A stretch of 64,000 bases of DNA, from assembly GCA_017991555.1 (NCBI GenBank), contig JAGOQM010000005.1, positions 190,520 to 254,519 on the forward strand, read 5' to 3'. Origin of the DNA: Neisseriaceae bacterium. Lineage in GTDB: Bacteria; Pseudomonadota; Gammaproteobacteria; Burkholderiales; Neisseriaceae. Numbering within the stretch: position 1 is the first letter of the stretch; every line of letters begins with the position of its first letter. Below are positions 34,678-46,019 of this stretch, one piece after another. The position numbers and the translations under genes were made by a program. The notes under the pieces are model-generated. The model was not told the DNA's origin. It did not search any database and saw only the letters and a program-made list of their open reading frames with translations.

Positions 34678-36368
34678 AAACAGAAATTGCCATCCGGACG
34701 GTGGACCAAGGCGTGTATCGCCAGCTTACCGATTCGGGTATTACCCCCTTATTGGCGCGCCTGTGTGCGGCGCGCGCGGTGCAGGACGTGGCTGAACTAC
34801 AAGAAGACTTAGGCAAGCTGCACCACTATCAATTATTGAAAAACATTGACGCCATGAGCGCGCGTTTGGCGGCGGCGATTGCGGCGCAAACGCCAATCAT
34901 GATCGTGGCCGATTACGATGCCGATGGCGCAACGGCCTGTGCGGTTGGGGTGAAGGGCCTGGCTGCGTTGGGCGCCAAGGTCGATTTTTTGGTGCCGAAC
35001 CGGTTTGAGAATGGTTATGGGCTGACGCCAGAGGTCGTCGACATGGTGGCGGCCACGCCGGCCAAAATTATTTTAACCGTCGACAACGGCATTGCCAGCC
35101 TGGCCGGGGTGGCCCATGCGCAAGCATTGGGTATTGAGGTGTTGGTCACCGACCACCACCTGCCGGCCGACACCCTGCCGGATTGCCTGATCGTCAATCC
35201 GAATCAGCCTGGCTGTCCTTTCCCGAGCAAGTCTTTGGCGGGCGTGGGGGTGATGTTTTATGTGTTGATGGCGCTGCGCGCCCACATGCGTGCCGCCGGC
35301 GCGTTTACCGCCGCCCGTCCGGCCCCCAATTTGGGCGCCTACTTAGACCTAGTGGCCTTGGGCACGGTGGCCGACGTGGTGTCGCTAGACCACAATAACC
35401 GCATTTTGGTGGCGCAGGGCTTAAAGCGCATGCGCGCCAACAAAACCTGCCCCGGCATTGCGGCCTTGTTTCAGGTGGCCAAACGCGATGCGAAGAAGGC
35501 CACGCCGTTTGATATGGGCTTTGCCCTTGGTCCCCGCATCAATGCGGCGGGGCGCTTAGACGACATGAGCGTGGGCATTCGCTGCTTGCTCAGCACCGAT
35601 ATGGACGAAGCCATGGGCCTGGCCGAGCAGCTGGATGCACTGAATAAAGAGCGCCGCAGCATTGAACAAGGCATGAGCGAAGAAGCCTTGGCCAGCCTGC
35701 CCGAAACCCTGTCGGAAGAGCGCTACACCGTGGTGCAATACCAAGACGACTGGCATCAGGGCGTGGTGGGCATCGTGGCGTCGCGCTTGAAAGAGCGTTT
35801 CCATCGTCCAACCATCGTGTTTGCCGGCGCCAGCGAAACCGAAATCAGGGGCTCTGGTCGTTCGATCGAAGGCTTGCACATGCGCGACGCCTTGGATTTG
35901 GTGTCCAAACGGCATCCGGATTTGATTTTGAAGTTTGGCGGCCATGCCATGGCCGCCGGCTTGAGCATTTTGACCAGCAACCTAGCCCGCTTTCAGCAGG
36001 CGTTTGAGGCCTGTGTACGCGAGCTGATGACGCCGGAGCAGCTCAATCGGGTGATGCTCACCGATGGCAGCCTGCCGGCGCGTGAACTCACCTTGGCCAA
36101 TACCGAAATGCTGTCGCAGCAGGTGTGGGGACAGGGCTTTGCCGCGCCGCTGTTTGTGGATGAGTTTGAAGTGGCCTGGCAGCGGGTGGTTGGTCGTGGC
36201 CATAAAAAAGTGGGCCTGAGCCGAGATGGGCTGGTGTTTGAAGCGATGATGTTTAACTGCGTGGTGGACTTGCCCAGCCGTATGCGCGCTGTGTATCGGC
36301 CGATTGCCAATGAATGGCGTAATCAGTTGGAGCTACAGCTGTACATTGATTATTGGGATGCTGCTTAA
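34674..36368 (+). CDS. recJ: Single-stranded-DNA exonuclease RecJ
   Basis: 5'-3' exonuclease for recombination and mismatch repair. The start is TTG 34674, overlapping the previous stop as TTGA; this gives 564 residues beginning LKTEIAIRTVDQG, close to E. coli RecJ (577). The frame is open far upstream (to 34266), but that part lies inside the preceding gene. DHH-family motifs: IVADYDADGATA (77-88; Asp80, Asp82, Asp84), LTVDNGI (134-140), and the eponymous Asp160-His161-His162. The DHHA1 domain has GVVGIVASRLKERFHRP and GSGRSIEGLHMRDAL, with GGHAMAAGLSI beyond it, and a C-terminal OB fold. A terminator follows directly. Confidence 0.95.
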   Translation: MKTEIAIRTVDQGVYRQLTDSGITPLLARLCAARAVQDVAELQEDLGKLHHYQLLKNIDAMSARLAAAIAAQTPIMIVADYDADGATACAVGVKGLAALGAKVDFLVPNRFENGYGLTPEVVDMVAATPAKIILTVDNGIASLAGVAHAQALGIEVLVTDHHLPADTLPDCLIVNPNQPGCPFPSKSLAGVGVMFYVLMALRAHMRAAGAFTAARPAPNLGAYLDLVALGTVADVVSLDHNNRILVAQGLKRMRANKTCPGIAALFQVAKRDAKKATPFDMGFALGPRINAAGRLDDMSVGIRCLLSTDMDEAMGLAEQLDALNKERRSIEQGMSEEALASLPETLSEERYTVVQYQDDWHQGVVGIVASRLKERFHRPTIVFAGASETEIRGSGRSIEGLHMRDALDLVSKRHPDLILKFGGHAMAAGLSILTSNLARFQQAFEACVRELMTPEQLNRVMLTDGSLPARELTLANTEMLSQQVWGQGFAAPLFVDEFEVAWQRVVGRGHKKVGLSRDGLVFEAMMFNCVVDLPSRMRAVYRPIANEWRNQLELQLYIDYWDAA

Positions 36369-36383
36369 GGCCTATAAAGGGCA

Positions 36384-36410
36384 AAAAGCACGCTTCGGCG
36401 TGCTTTTTTT
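36384..36410 (+). terminator. Intrinsic terminator of recJ
   Basis: Ten-pair stem (aaaagcacgc 36384-36393, gcgtgctttt 36398-36407) with a UUCG tetraloop and T-run. Confidence 0.94.
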
Positions 36411-36556
36411 ATGGGTGGCGTGATTGGGTATTTGATGCACAACTTATCTTATCCACAGGCTTGTTTCCATCATGGCTGACTGATTGAACAGGCAAGGCCA
36501 CATGACAGCTTAGGCCATGGCCGGTGGGTTAAACAAGGGCAATTGACACGCTCATT

Positions 36557-36584
36557 AAAAAAGCGCCCCACGCTGGGGACGCTT
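36557..36584 (-). terminator. Intrinsic terminator of the DsbA-like gene
   Basis: Minus strand: agcgtcccca / tggggcgct with one bulged base, loop gcg, six T to 36557. Confidence 0.75.
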
Positions 36585-36604
36585 GGGCAGGGTGACAACG
36601 GGCG

Positions 36605-37252
36605 TTACGCCCCCAGCTGCTGCCGTAAAAAAGCCAGCCAGTCATCGACCTGACCCAAGTACTGGCTTGAGGGCAAAACCTGCCATTGGCCGTTGCTGTG
36701 TGCCAGCGCTAGGGTGGGGAAGCCTTGGCCACCGACCTGGCGCAGCAGGTTACGGGCGGCGTTGATGTGGGCCTCGGTGGTGGCGCCTTGGGCGTCGCTC
36801 AGGGCTTGGGCAAAGGCGGCTTGGTCATGGCCTAGCTCAGCCGCCAGCTGGCTCAACACCGGCGTGTCGCTGATGCGTTGGCCCTCTTGGTAATGGGCGA
36901 TTTGCAATCGATGCAGCATGGCCAAGCCTTGGCCATTGAGGGCGTCGGCGGCTAAAATAGCGGCAATGGGTTGGGCCGAATCCATGACGTAGCTGAGGTC
37001 GCGCAGCAGGCCTTCAAAATAGGCTTCGCCAAAGGGTTGGCCAGACAGCTGGGCGATGCGTTCATCGTGTGGCATCACGTAACCACGCCATTCGGTGTCG
37101 ATTTGGCGGCGCTGGGCACCAGCCAGCATGCCGCCGCCGTGTAAGGCCACGGTGAGCCCAGGGAGGGTGGTGGCGGCATCGACCAGCGGTGCGGCGGCGT
37201 AGCACCAGCCGCAAAACGGATCGAAAATATAATGTAGGGTGGCTTGGCTCAT
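36605..37252 (-). CDS. DsbA-family thioredoxin-fold protein (CGWC), cytoplasmic type
   Basis: 215 residues from ATG 37252 (AAAGGA upstream; the frame is open to 37279). There is no signal peptide, so it is probably cytoplasmic, like FrnE/COG3531 proteins. The redox motif is Cys14-Gly-Trp-Cys17 in YIFDPFCGWCYAAAP, followed by an alpha-helical insertion and the cis-proline strand VGGQGFPTLALA. It could be a disulfide oxidoreductase, isomerase or dithiol-dependent enzyme; the sequence does not decide. It lies 31 bases after ptsI on the same strand, with no terminator between, so some co-transcription with the PTS genes is possible. Confidence 0.88.
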   Translation of the reverse strand: MSQATLHYIFDPFCGWCYAAAPLVDAATTLPGLTVALHGGGMLAGAQRRQIDTEWRGYVMPHDERIAQLSGQPFGEAYFEGLLRDLSYVMDSAQPIAAILAADALNGQGLAMLHRLQIAHYQEGQRISDTPVLSQLAAELGHDQAAFAQALSDAQGATTEAHINAARNLLRQVGGQGFPTLALAHSNGQWQVLPSSQYLGQVDDWLAFLRQQLGA

Positions 37253-37282
37253 GCGGTTTCCTTTCGGGTTGGGGAGCATGAT

Positions 37283-39043
<1,761 letters not shown>

Positions 39044-39045
39044 GT

Positions 39046-39315
39046 TTATTCGCTTTCGTCGAATCGGTTATTAATCAGCTGCCCTAAGGCCGCTATGGCT
39101 TCGGTTTCATCCTGGCCATCGGCATCGATGGTGATCACGCAGCCTTTGGCGGCGGCCAGCATCATGAGGCCCATGATGCTTTTGCCGTTGACGCGGCGGT
39201 CGTTGCGGGTGACCCAAATTTCGCTTTTAAAACCGCTGGCAATTTGGGTGAATTTGCTGGAGGCGCGTGCGTGCAGGCCTAGCTTGTTAATGATTTCGAA
39301 TGCTTGACTGATCAT
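39046..39315 (-). CDS. ptsH: PTS phosphocarrier HPr
   Basis: 89-residue phosphocarrier. The active His15 is in NKLGLHARASSKF, and the HprK-type regulatory Ser46 is in GKSIMGLMMLAA. Ser46 being present fits possible control by HPr kinase, whose gene is not in this window. It lies 6 bases after the EIIA gene and 2 bases before ptsI, clearly one operon. Confidence 0.96.
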   Translation of the reverse strand: MISQAFEIINKLGLHARASSKFTQIASGFKSEIWVTRNDRRVNGKSIMGLMMLAAAKGCVITIDADGQDETEAIAALGQLINNRFDESE

Positions 39316-39321
39316 GTTGGG

Positions 39322-39726
39322 TTACCAAGTGTCTTTATGGGTGATGTCGATGATGCCCGCAATTGCGGCTTGCTTTACGTCTTGTAATAACGCCTGTAAA
39401 TCGGTACTCAATGAAGCGTACTGGATGGCCTTGACGATCATGGGCGCATTCAGGCCAGTGAGCATGGCCGTGTCTTCATTTAAAATAAATTTATTGGCCA
39501 CGTTACACGGTGTGGCCCCAAAAATGTCGGTCAAAATCAACACGCCGTAGCCAAAGTTAAGCTCTTCCAAAAAGTGAGAGATCTTGGCGTGAACCGTTTC
39601 CGGCGCATCATTTTTTTCAACGTTTAAAATGCGGACGTTACCCGGCAACGCAGGGAAAAAATGCGTGGCCAAGTGGTTAAATGCCGAGCCCAGAGATTCG
39701 TGGGTGACAATGAGTAAGCCAATCAT
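39322..39726 (-). CDS. PTS EIIA component, mannose family
   Basis: 134-residue EIIA(Man)-type protein. The phosphorylatable His9 lies in LLIVTHESLG; further family motifs are VLILTDIFGATPCNVAN (about 64-80) and LTGLNAPM. It receives phosphate from HPr. The partner EIIB, EIIC and EIID subunits are absent from this window. It heads the EIIA-ptsH-ptsI operon; a terminator of hpt (39766-39802) separates it from the upstream gene. Confidence 0.93.
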   Translation of the reverse strand: MIGLLIVTHESLGSAFNHLATHFFPALPGNVRILNVEKNDAPETVHAKISHFLEELNFGYGVLILTDIFGATPCNVANKFILNEDTAMLTGLNAPMIVKAIQYASLSTDLQALLQDVKQAAIAGIIDITHKDTW

Positions 39727-39765
39727 AATAAGGGTCTTTTAAAAAGCTTAAGGGTGACAAAGAAC

Positions 39766-39802
39766 AAAAAAAGGTAAATGCTTAGTGCTAAGCATTTACC
39801 TT
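39766..39802 (-). terminator. Intrinsic terminator of hpt
   Basis: Fourteen-pair perfect stem (aaggtaaatgctta 39771-39784, taagcatttacctt 39789-39802), loop gtgc on the plus strand, T-run on the minus strand. Confidence 0.94.
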
Positions 39803-39825
39803 ATCGTAAAGGCTGTCAAGCATCG

Positions 39826-40380
39826 TTAGGCTTGAGGCTCTTTAATGGCGTAAATGGCCGGTAGGTTTCGCCACGCACCGCTGACGTCCATGCCATAGCC
39901 AAAGACGTAGCGATTAGGGACGTCAAGGCCCACAAAGTCGGCCTGCATCGGTTTTTCTTGCGGCAACAGCTTGTTGGCAAAAACGGCGCAGTGGCATGAC
40001 AGAGCGCCCATGGACAAGACTTTCTCCTTGATTGCGGCCATGGTGTGGCCTTCGTCTAGGATGTCGTCCAAAATCAACACGTGACGGCCTTCAAAGCCTT
40101 CTTTAGGGAAGCGAATCCAGTTGAAGTTGCCGCCCGACAGCTTGTCGCCGTAGCGAGAAACGTGTACGTAGTCAAAGTCTAGCGGGAAAATGAGCTTGGG
40201 CAACAGCTGGCCGGTAAAGACCACTGCGCCGCCCATCACCGGCAGTACCAAGGGATACTTATCGCCTAGGGTGGCGGTGATGTTCTTGGCCATGTCGTCT
40301 AAGGCCTGGCCGCAGGTTTGTTCGTCAAAAAGCAATTCTGCTTCGTCTAAAATGGCTTGTGTTTGCGCTAAAGAATGCAC
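39826..40380 (-). CDS. hpt: Hypoxanthine/guanine phosphoribosyltransferase
   Basis: Purine salvage: transfers phosphoribosyl from PRPP to hypoxanthine or guanine. 184 residues with the PRPP-binding motif HVLILDDILDEGHTM (about 100-114), the early LPVMGGAVVFTGQL loop, and the base-binding DFVGLDVPNRYVFGYGMD. It belongs to the group annotated as hypoxanthine-guanine PRT in Neisseriales. Base preference is not certain from sequence. Confidence 0.91.
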   Translation of the reverse strand: MHSLAQTQAILDEAELLFDEQTCGQALDDMAKNITATLGDKYPLVLPVMGGAVVFTGQLLPKLIFPLDFDYVHVSRYGDKLSGGNFNWIRFPKEGFEGRHVLILDDILDEGHTMAAIKEKVLSMGALSCHCAVFANKLLPQEKPMQADFVGLDVPNRYVFGYGMDVSGAWRNLPAIYAIKEPQA

Positions 40381-40493
40381 ACAGTTTCCTTCTTGTTTGA
40401 GGTGTATGGGGCAATTATAGGATTTATAAGCGGTAAATACAAAGACAATGTTGCGCCATCGCGACAGAGGGCGCCATTGAGTAAACGCTGGGC

Positions 40494-40513
40494 GCTGCGC
40501 CAGGGGGCGCAGC
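40494..40513. repeat. GC hairpin after psd
   Basis: gctgcgcc (40494-40501) pairs with ggcgcagc (40506-40513), loop aggg. It has no T-run; it may be a weak or Rho-assisted 3' end of psd. Confidence 0.4.
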
Positions 40514-40536
40514 TGGGGCCCGGTGTGGGGTTTGGC

Positions 40537-41400
40537 CTAGGCGTTGGCGGTGGCCAACGGTTCGCCCATACGGGTTAGGCCTTGTGGATAAAGACCTGGG
40601 TTAAAGGTGATGCTGTCTTCGGTAAATAAATTGATCACCGTGGAACCCAGTTGGAAGCGGCCCATTTCTTCGCCTTTGCCCAGAATAACCGCGTCTTCGC
40701 CTTCGCTAGGGTAGGTCCAGCGTTGGATGACGCCCATGCGCGGCGGATTGATCATGCCGGCCCAAACGGTTTCGATGCTGCCCACGATGGTGGCGCCCAC
40801 TAAGATTTGCACCATGGGCCCAAATGGGGTGTCAAACAGGCACACCACGCGCTCGTTGCGGGCAAACAGGTTGGGCACGTTCTGAGCGGTCAATGGGTTC
40901 ACCGAAAATAGGTCGCCCGGCACGTAAATCATTTCTTTCAGGACGCCATCGCAGGGCATGTGCACGCGGTGGTAGTCCTTTGGCGACAAGTAGGTGGTGA
41001 TGAACTGGCCGTTTTGAAACAGGGCCGTCATTTCCTTGTCGGCGGCGACCAGGGCTTCTAAAGTGTAGTCATGGCCTTTGGCCTGCATGATGCGGCCTGC
41101 CTCTATGGGGCCTAATTGGCTAACGGCGCCGTCGGCTGGCTGAACCAAAACCTGATCGCCTGGGGCAATGGGTCTGGCTTCTGGTTTTAACGCACGGGTA
41201 AAAAAAGCGTTAAAGTGAGGATAGTCGGCCACGTGTTCATGCACGGCTTCGCTCATGTCGACTTTATAAACCTTGATGAAGGTGTTGATGATCCAGCGCG
41301 TAATGGCGCCTCGCTCTTGGTTGGCAACCCAACCAGCAAAGCGGGTTAAGCCCTGTTGGGGCATTAAATACTGGAGTGAAATTTTTAATTTTTCTAACAC
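40537..41400 (-). CDS. psd: Phosphatidylserine decarboxylase proenzyme
   Basis: Makes phosphatidylethanolamine. 287 residues starting at GTG 41400 after GAGG. The proenzyme self-cleaves at Gly252-Ser253 in the LGST motif (251-254), and the new N-terminal Ser becomes the pyruvoyl group. The Asp90-His147-Ser253 triad is visible ([19 protein letters not shown]). The N-terminus carries an amphipathic, membrane-associated region. Length and motifs match the E. coli-type (PSD-B) enzyme. It lies 219 bases after the PiT gene and is separated from it by a terminator. Confidence 0.95.
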   Translation of the reverse strand: MLEKLKISLQYLMPQQGLTRFAGWVANQERGAITRWIINTFIKVYKVDMSEAVHEHVADYPHFNAFFTRALKPEARPIAPGDQVLVQPADGAVSQLGPIEAGRIMQAKGHDYTLEALVAADKEMTALFQNGQFITTYLSPKDYHRVHMPCDGVLKEMIYVPGDLFSVNPLTAQNVPNLFARNERVVCLFDTPFGPMVQILVGATIVGSIETVWAGMINPPRMGVIQRWTYPSEGEDAVILGKGEEMGRFQLGSTVINLFTEDSITFNPGLYPQGLTRMGEPLATANA

Positions 41401-41566
41401 GGATACCTCGGTTTATACGGTAACGATCAAAAGTAAGATCATGCCAGGGGAATGACATTTTCTCGCAAGTAAGGGCATTGTAGCTTTGCTGGCGTGTGCT
41501 GTCAGTTTTTTAGTGGGCAGACTGATGAAGGTGAGGGCTAATCGACACTAAATTGTGGCGGTGGCC

Positions 41567-41598
41567 AAAACAAAACCCGCCCTGATGAGGGGCGGGTT
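41567..41598 (-). terminator. Intrinsic terminator of the PiT gene
   Basis: Minus strand: aacccgccc/gggcgggtt (41598-41590 with 41582-41574), seven-base loop, then ttttgtttt. Confidence 0.88.
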
Positions 41599-41619
41599 GG
41601 GGTCCGGCAAATGAGTCGC

Positions 41620-43083
41620 TTATAGGAACTGGATGATCAAGAAGAACAGACCACCGGCCAGTGCCATCGAAGCAGGGAAGGTGAAGACCCAAGCCAATAA
41701 GATGTTGCGGATGGTTTTCATCTGTAGGCCCGCTTTAGAGGCCACAACCGTACCCGCGACACCGCTGGAGAGGATTTGCGTGGTCGAAACCGGTAGGCCC
41801 AATACGTTGGCCATGCCGATGCCGATGGCGGCGGTAAGCTGCGCACACACGCCTTGAGCGTAAGTCATGTGTTTTTTACCAATGCCTTCACCCACGGTTT
41901 TGGCCACGCGTTTCCAGCCAATCATGGTGCCTAAGCCTAGGGCTGAAGCCACCGCAATGATCACCCACAGTGGGGCGTATTCGGTCGACAGGGCCAAGTC
42001 TTTACGCAATGAAGACAGGTATTGCTTGTCTTGATGGCTCACGTTTGGCAATGAAGCAAACTGTTTGGCCGCATCGTCCAAGCACAATAGGTTGCTACGG
42101 GCTTGGCTGCGCTGTTCGGTGCTCAGTTCGCGCATGCTGGCCTTGCCTTTAAACAGCGTCGTCAATTCAGCCGCGTGCATTTGTGTGTCGGTGGCCTGAC
42201 AGTGGATGCCTTGTTGCGTGGCCGGTGCTGGCGTGGCGGGTAACAAGGTATTGATGTCGGTGCTGCGTGCATCGGCAAACTTGCTTAAGTAGCCAGCGGC
42301 GTCAACGGTGCGCTCGATTTGGTATTGGGTGGTGTCTAGGTTCAGCAAGAACTTGCCGGGCACAATACAAATCAAGGCCAACATCACTAAGCCCACGCCT
42401 TTTTGACCATCGTTAGAACCGTGCGCAAAGCTCACGCCACAGGCCGACAGAATCAGCATGAAACGGGTCCAGAACGCAGGGTGCTTACGGCCTTCTACGT
42501 CTTGGCGTTGGTAGGGTGATTTGTGAATGTTGGTTTCCGGGAAAATAAAGCGGAAGGCGTGCAGCATGAAGAAGGCCAAGAAGAAGCCCGCAATCGGTGA
42601 CAGCAACAGCGACAAACCAACGTCGGTGGCTTTGCCCCAGTTAATGCCTTGGGTTAGGTCTTGTCCGGCCAACATCGCATTGGCCACGCCCACGCCGATG
42701 ATGGCGCCGATCAAGGTGTGCGAGCTAGAAGCCGGCAAACCGAAGTACCAAGTGGCCAAGTTCCAGATAATGGCGCCAATCAGCAGCGCAAAAATCATCG
42801 CCAGCATTCGCCCTGAATCATCTGAGGCTAAGACATCAACCGGTAACAAATGCACGATAGAATAGGCGACAGCCAAACCACCAGCCAGTACCCCCACAAA
42901 GTTAAACACGGCTGAGGCCAAAACAGCATGCGTTGGCTTCATTGATTGCGTGTAAATAACGGTTGCCACTGCGTTAGCGGTATCATGAAAGCCGTTGATG
43001 AATTCAAAGGCCAGTACCAATAGTAGTGACAATAATAAAAGTACAACAAGACCGGCAGTTAAGCCAGAGAAGAGTTCAAACAT
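41620..43083 (-). CDS. pit: Low-affinity inorganic phosphate transporter, PiT family
   Basis: Metal-phosphate:H+ symporter of 487 residues in the inner membrane. The two PiT signatures are present: GFHDTANAVATVIYTQ near the N-terminus and the second copy around VSFAHGSNDGQKGVGL; GLPASSSHTLIGAIIG and GLPVSTTQILSSGVAGT form the repeated phosphate-site motifs. About ten membrane segments are interrupted by a long hydrophilic region (about 250-365), as in E. coli PitA. It neighbours the high-affinity Pst system, although separated from it by a terminator, so both uptake routes are encoded side by side. Confidence 0.94.
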   Translation of the reverse strand: MFELFSGLTAGLVVLLLLSLLLVLAFEFINGFHDTANAVATVIYTQSMKPTHAVLASAVFNFVGVLAGGLAVAYSIVHLLPVDVLASDDSGRMLAMIFALLIGAIIWNLATWYFGLPASSSHTLIGAIIGVGVANAMLAGQDLTQGINWGKATDVGLSLLLSPIAGFFLAFFMLHAFRFIFPETNIHKSPYQRQDVEGRKHPAFWTRFMLILSACGVSFAHGSNDGQKGVGLVMLALICIVPGKFLLNLDTTQYQIERTVDAAGYLSKFADARSTDINTLLPATPAPATQQGIHCQATDTQMHAAELTTLFKGKASMRELSTEQRSQARSNLLCLDDAAKQFASLPNVSHQDKQYLSSLRKDLALSTEYAPLWVIIAVASALGLGTMIGWKRVAKTVGEGIGKKHMTYAQGVCAQLTAAIGIGMANVLGLPVSTTQILSSGVAGTVVASKAGLQMKTIRNILLAWVFTFPASMALAGGLFFLIIQFL

Positions 43084-43245
43084 GATTTTTCAAACATAAA
43101 TGTAGGTTGAGAATAGTAGGTGAATTGTTAGCTTTACTAGCAAATGCGTCAAGCGCTTTGTCTTGAATTATTGCCGTCTAGGTCAATAATGCGTCATTTG
43201 TTTTGATATTCGCCTAAAACGATGTGTGTCGGTTGACTTTTAACC

Positions 43246-43274
43246 AAAAGCGAAATGCCTGCTAGAGCAGGCAT
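43246..43274 (-). terminator. Probable terminator of the pst operon
   Basis: Near-perfect palindrome atgcctgct-ag-agcaggcat (43255-43274), followed on the minus strand by tttcgctttt. The T-run is broken by CGC. Confidence 0.7.
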
Positions 43275-43317
43275 GTGCGCTTATGAAGCGGCCAAAGCTG
43301 GGGCATTGTGCCACGGA

Positions 43318-44088
43318 TTAGCCGAATTTCCCAGTAATGTAATCTTCTGTGGCTTTTTTGGCTGGCGTGGTGAAGATTTGGTTGGTATTGCCCACCTCAA
43401 CCAGGTCACCCAAGTACATATAGGCTGTGGTGTCCGACACCCGCGCGGCTTGCTGCATGTTGTGGGTCACCATGGCAATGGTGTAGTCCTGTTTGAGCTC
43501 GGTAATCAAGTCTTCAATGTGGGCCGTAGAAATCGGGTCTAGGGCACTGGTTGGCTCGTCTAGTAACAACACTTCGGGCTTGGTGGCCACGGCGCGGGCA
43601 ATGCACAAACGCTGTTGCTGACCGCCAGACAAGGAGTGGCCAGACTGCTTCAACTTGTCTTTCACCTCATTCCACAGCGCGGCTTTATTTAAGGCCCATT
43701 CAATGCGGTCATCCAGCTCCGCGCGGCTCAATTTTTCGTACAGCTTCACCCCAAACGCCACGTTGTCGTAAATGGACATCGGGAACGGCGTTGGTTTTTG
43801 AAACACCATGCCCACCTTGGCGCGCAATAGGTTGATGTCGATGCTGGGGTCCAGAATGTTTTGACCGTCCAGAATGATCTCGCCTTCGGCTTTCATGCCG
43901 GGGTAGAGGTCATACATGCGGTTAAAGGTGCGTAATAGCGTTGACTTACCGCAGCCAGAGGGGCCAATAAAGGCCGTGACTTGGTTAGGGGCGATGCTCA
44001 GATTAATGTCTTTGAGGGCGTGAAAATCGCCGTAGTAAAAGTTTAAATGGTTGATGTTGATTTTTGCTGCTTGTTCAGTGGTGTTCAT
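43318..44088 (-). CDS. pstB: Phosphate ABC transporter ATP-binding protein PstB
   Basis: 256-residue ATPase of the high-affinity phosphate importer. Walker A is GPSGCGKST, the signature is [14 protein letters not shown], Walker B is [12 protein letters not shown], and the H-loop is [20 protein letters not shown] is characteristic of PstB. It is the last gene of pstSCAB, 21 bases after pstA. No phoU is adjacent in this window. Confidence 0.97.
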   Translation of the reverse strand: MNTTEQAAKININHLNFYYGDFHALKDINLSIAPNQVTAFIGPSGCGKSTLLRTFNRMYDLYPGMKAEGEIILDGQNILDPSIDINLLRAKVGMVFQKPTPFPMSIYDNVAFGVKLYEKLSRAELDDRIEWALNKAALWNEVKDKLKQSGHSLSGGQQQRLCIARAVATKPEVLLLDEPTSALDPISTAHIEDLITELKQDYTIAMVTHNMQQAARVSDTTAYMYLGDLVEVGNTNQIFTTPAKKATEDYITGKFG

Positions 44089-44109
44089 GATTAAGTCGCT
44101 CTTAGTATG

Positions 44110-44955
44110 TTATGAATGTTTTGATTTGCGGCTGAGGATGCGCGCCAAAATGTTGGCAGTCAGTACGGCCAAGGTGATGATTAAAGCGCCGCTCCAAGCA
44201 AGGGCGTGCCAGTCATCGTATGGGCTCATCGCAAACTGTAAGATCACGTTGGGTAAGTTGGCCAACGGGGCATTCATGTCGGTGCTCATGAACTGGTTGT
44301 TCAGGGCCGTAAACAATAGGGGGGCGGTTTCGCCGGTAATGCGGGCAAAGGCCAATAAAACACCGGTCAAGACGCCGGCTTTAGCCGCTCGTAAGGTCAC
44401 CATGCCCACTAGCTTCCATTTTGGCGCGCCTAGGGCTGCTGCGGCTTCACGCAGTGAGTTAGGCACCAAGCGCAACATGTTCTCGGTGGTGCGTACCACC
44501 ACGGGGATCACCAATAGCGACAGCGCTAAGGCACCGGCCCAGCCAGAAAAATGGCCTTGGGTGACCACGATCAGCTCATAAATAAACAGGCCAATCACAA
44601 TCGACGGGGCCGACAGCAGAATGTCGTTCATGAAACGAGTGGCCGGGGCCAACCAGCCGCGATCGCCAAATTCAGCCAGGTAAATGCCGGCCAAAATCCC
44701 GATGGGGGTGCCGATTAACAGACTGAAGAAGGTGATCATCAAGCTGCCCACGATGGCGTTGGCCAAACCGCCTTCAGTGCCTGGTGGTGGCGTGCTTTCG
44801 GTGAATAGGGTCACCGACAGCGCTTCCGTGCCAAACGAGAACAGCGTCCATAAAATCCAGCCTAGCCAAAACAGGCCAAAAACCATGGTCAGCATAGAGG
44901 CCGTTAGGTTAAAGCCATTGACGAAGCGACGGCGACGGTACAAAGATTGATTCAT
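44110..44955 (-). CDS. pstA: Phosphate ABC transporter permease PstA
   Basis: 281-residue inner-membrane permease with about six segments. The ABC coupling motif is around [49 protein letters not shown] is typical of PstA. It forms the channel with PstC, is 24 bases after pstC and 21 bases before pstB. Confidence 0.96.
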   Translation of the reverse strand: MNQSLYRRRRFVNGFNLTASMLTMVFGLFWLGWILWTLFSFGTEALSVTLFTESTPPPGTEGGLANAIVGSLMITFFSLLIGTPIGILAGIYLAEFGDRGWLAPATRFMNDILLSAPSIVIGLFIYELIVVTQGHFSGWAGALALSLLVIPVVVRTTENMLRLVPNSLREAAAALGAPKWKLVGMVTLRAAKAGVLTGVLLAFARITGETAPLLFTALNNQFMSTDMNAPLANLPNVILQFAMSPYDDWHALAWSGALIITLAVLTANILARILSRKSKHS

Positions 44956-44979
44956 AATATAAGTTCCTCGTGGGCCAGA

Positions 44980-45936
44980 TTAATGGCTGCGGCCTTCGTT
45001 GCGTTTTAGGCGCAACAGCATCAGTTTAGACGCCGACAGCACCACAAAGGTGATGAAGAATAAGATCAGGCCTAAAGCCAATAGTGAAGACAGGTGTAAG
45101 GTATCCACCGCTTCGGCGAACTCGTTGGCCAGTGCCGAAGTGATCGACACGCCAGAGTCGAACAGGCTAGGGCTGATGTTAAAGGTATTGCCAATCATGA
45201 AGGTCACGGCCATGGTTTCGCCCAGCGCGCGGCCCAAACCCAAAATAATGCCGCCCACAACACCGGTTTTGGTGTATGGCAGCACCACGTGGCGCACCAC
45301 TTCCCAAGTGTTGGCACCTAGGCCATAGGCCGATTCTTTCAGTAGGGTAGGGGTGACTTCAAACACATCGCGCATCACCGAGGCAATGAAGGGAATGATC
45401 ATAATGGCCAAAATCAGGCTGGCGGCAAAAAGGCCGATGCCCATCGGGATGCCATTAAATAAGGTGCCAATAATGGGCACTTCACCCAGGTTATCGATGA
45501 ACCAGGGTTGAATGTATTCGGCGAAGAAGGGGGCGAACACGAACAGGCCCCACATGCCATAAATAATGGACGGGATGCCGGCTAAAAGCTCAATGGCAAT
45601 GCCCAGGGGTCGACGCAGCCAAATTGGGCTGAGTTCGGTCAAGAAAATGGCGATGCCAAAGCTCACCGGTACGGCAATGAGTAACGCAATGACCGACGTC
45701 ACGATGGTGCCGTAAATAGGGGCCAGCGCACCGTATTCGCCGGCAACGGGGTCCCAGTTGCTGCTGGTGAAGAAGTCTAGGCCAAAGTGTGAAAGGCTAG
45801 GCCAGGCACCAATGGTGAGGGAAATCAGAATCCCTGCAAGCGAGGCCAATACCAAAAAGGCAAAAAACTTAGTGGTGTTGACGAATAGCCAATCGACTTT
45901 GCGTTGGGTGGCCATGCGTTTTTGAATCGTCGACAT
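44980..45936 (-). CDS. pstC: Phosphate ABC transporter permease PstC
   Basis: 318-residue inner-membrane permease. The N-terminal membrane segment at about 23-45 is followed by the conserved [25 protein letters not shown] region; the coupling loop is [30 protein letters not shown], and [15 protein letters not shown] is PstC-specific. It is 83 bases after pstS, with a hairpin in the gap that probably lowers its expression relative to pstS. Confidence 0.96.
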   Translation of the reverse strand: MSTIQKRMATQRKVDWLFVNTTKFFAFLVLASLAGILISLTIGAWPSLSHFGLDFFTSSNWDPVAGEYGALAPIYGTIVTSVIALLIAVPVSFGIAIFLTELSPIWLRRPLGIAIELLAGIPSIIYGMWGLFVFAPFFAEYIQPWFIDNLGEVPIIGTLFNGIPMGIGLFAASLILAIMIIPFIASVMRDVFEVTPTLLKESAYGLGANTWEVVRHVVLPYTKTGVVGGIILGLGRALGETMAVTFMIGNTFNISPSLFDSGVSITSALANEFAEAVDTLHLSSLLALGLILFFITFVVLSASKLMLLRLKRNEGRSH

Positions 45937-45970
45937 AAGGTCTCTTTTTCTGAGTTAGTCTGGGTGTGGC

Positions 45971-46004
45971 AAAACCCAAGCCCACCGTTAACTGTGTGCT
46001 TGGG
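45971..46004 (-). terminator. Attenuating hairpin between pstS and pstC
   Basis: Minus strand: cccaagcac pairs with gtgggcttggg (two-base bulge), followed by tttt. A short U-run and its place inside the operon suggest partial termination, giving more PstS than permease. Confidence 0.6.
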
Positions 46005-46019
46005 CTTCTGGTCTAGTGC

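Noticed and set aside
36449..36457. Perfect DnaA box TTATCCACA
   Set aside because: A single box without a cluster or AT-rich unwinding region; expected by chance about once per window of this size, so no origin is called.
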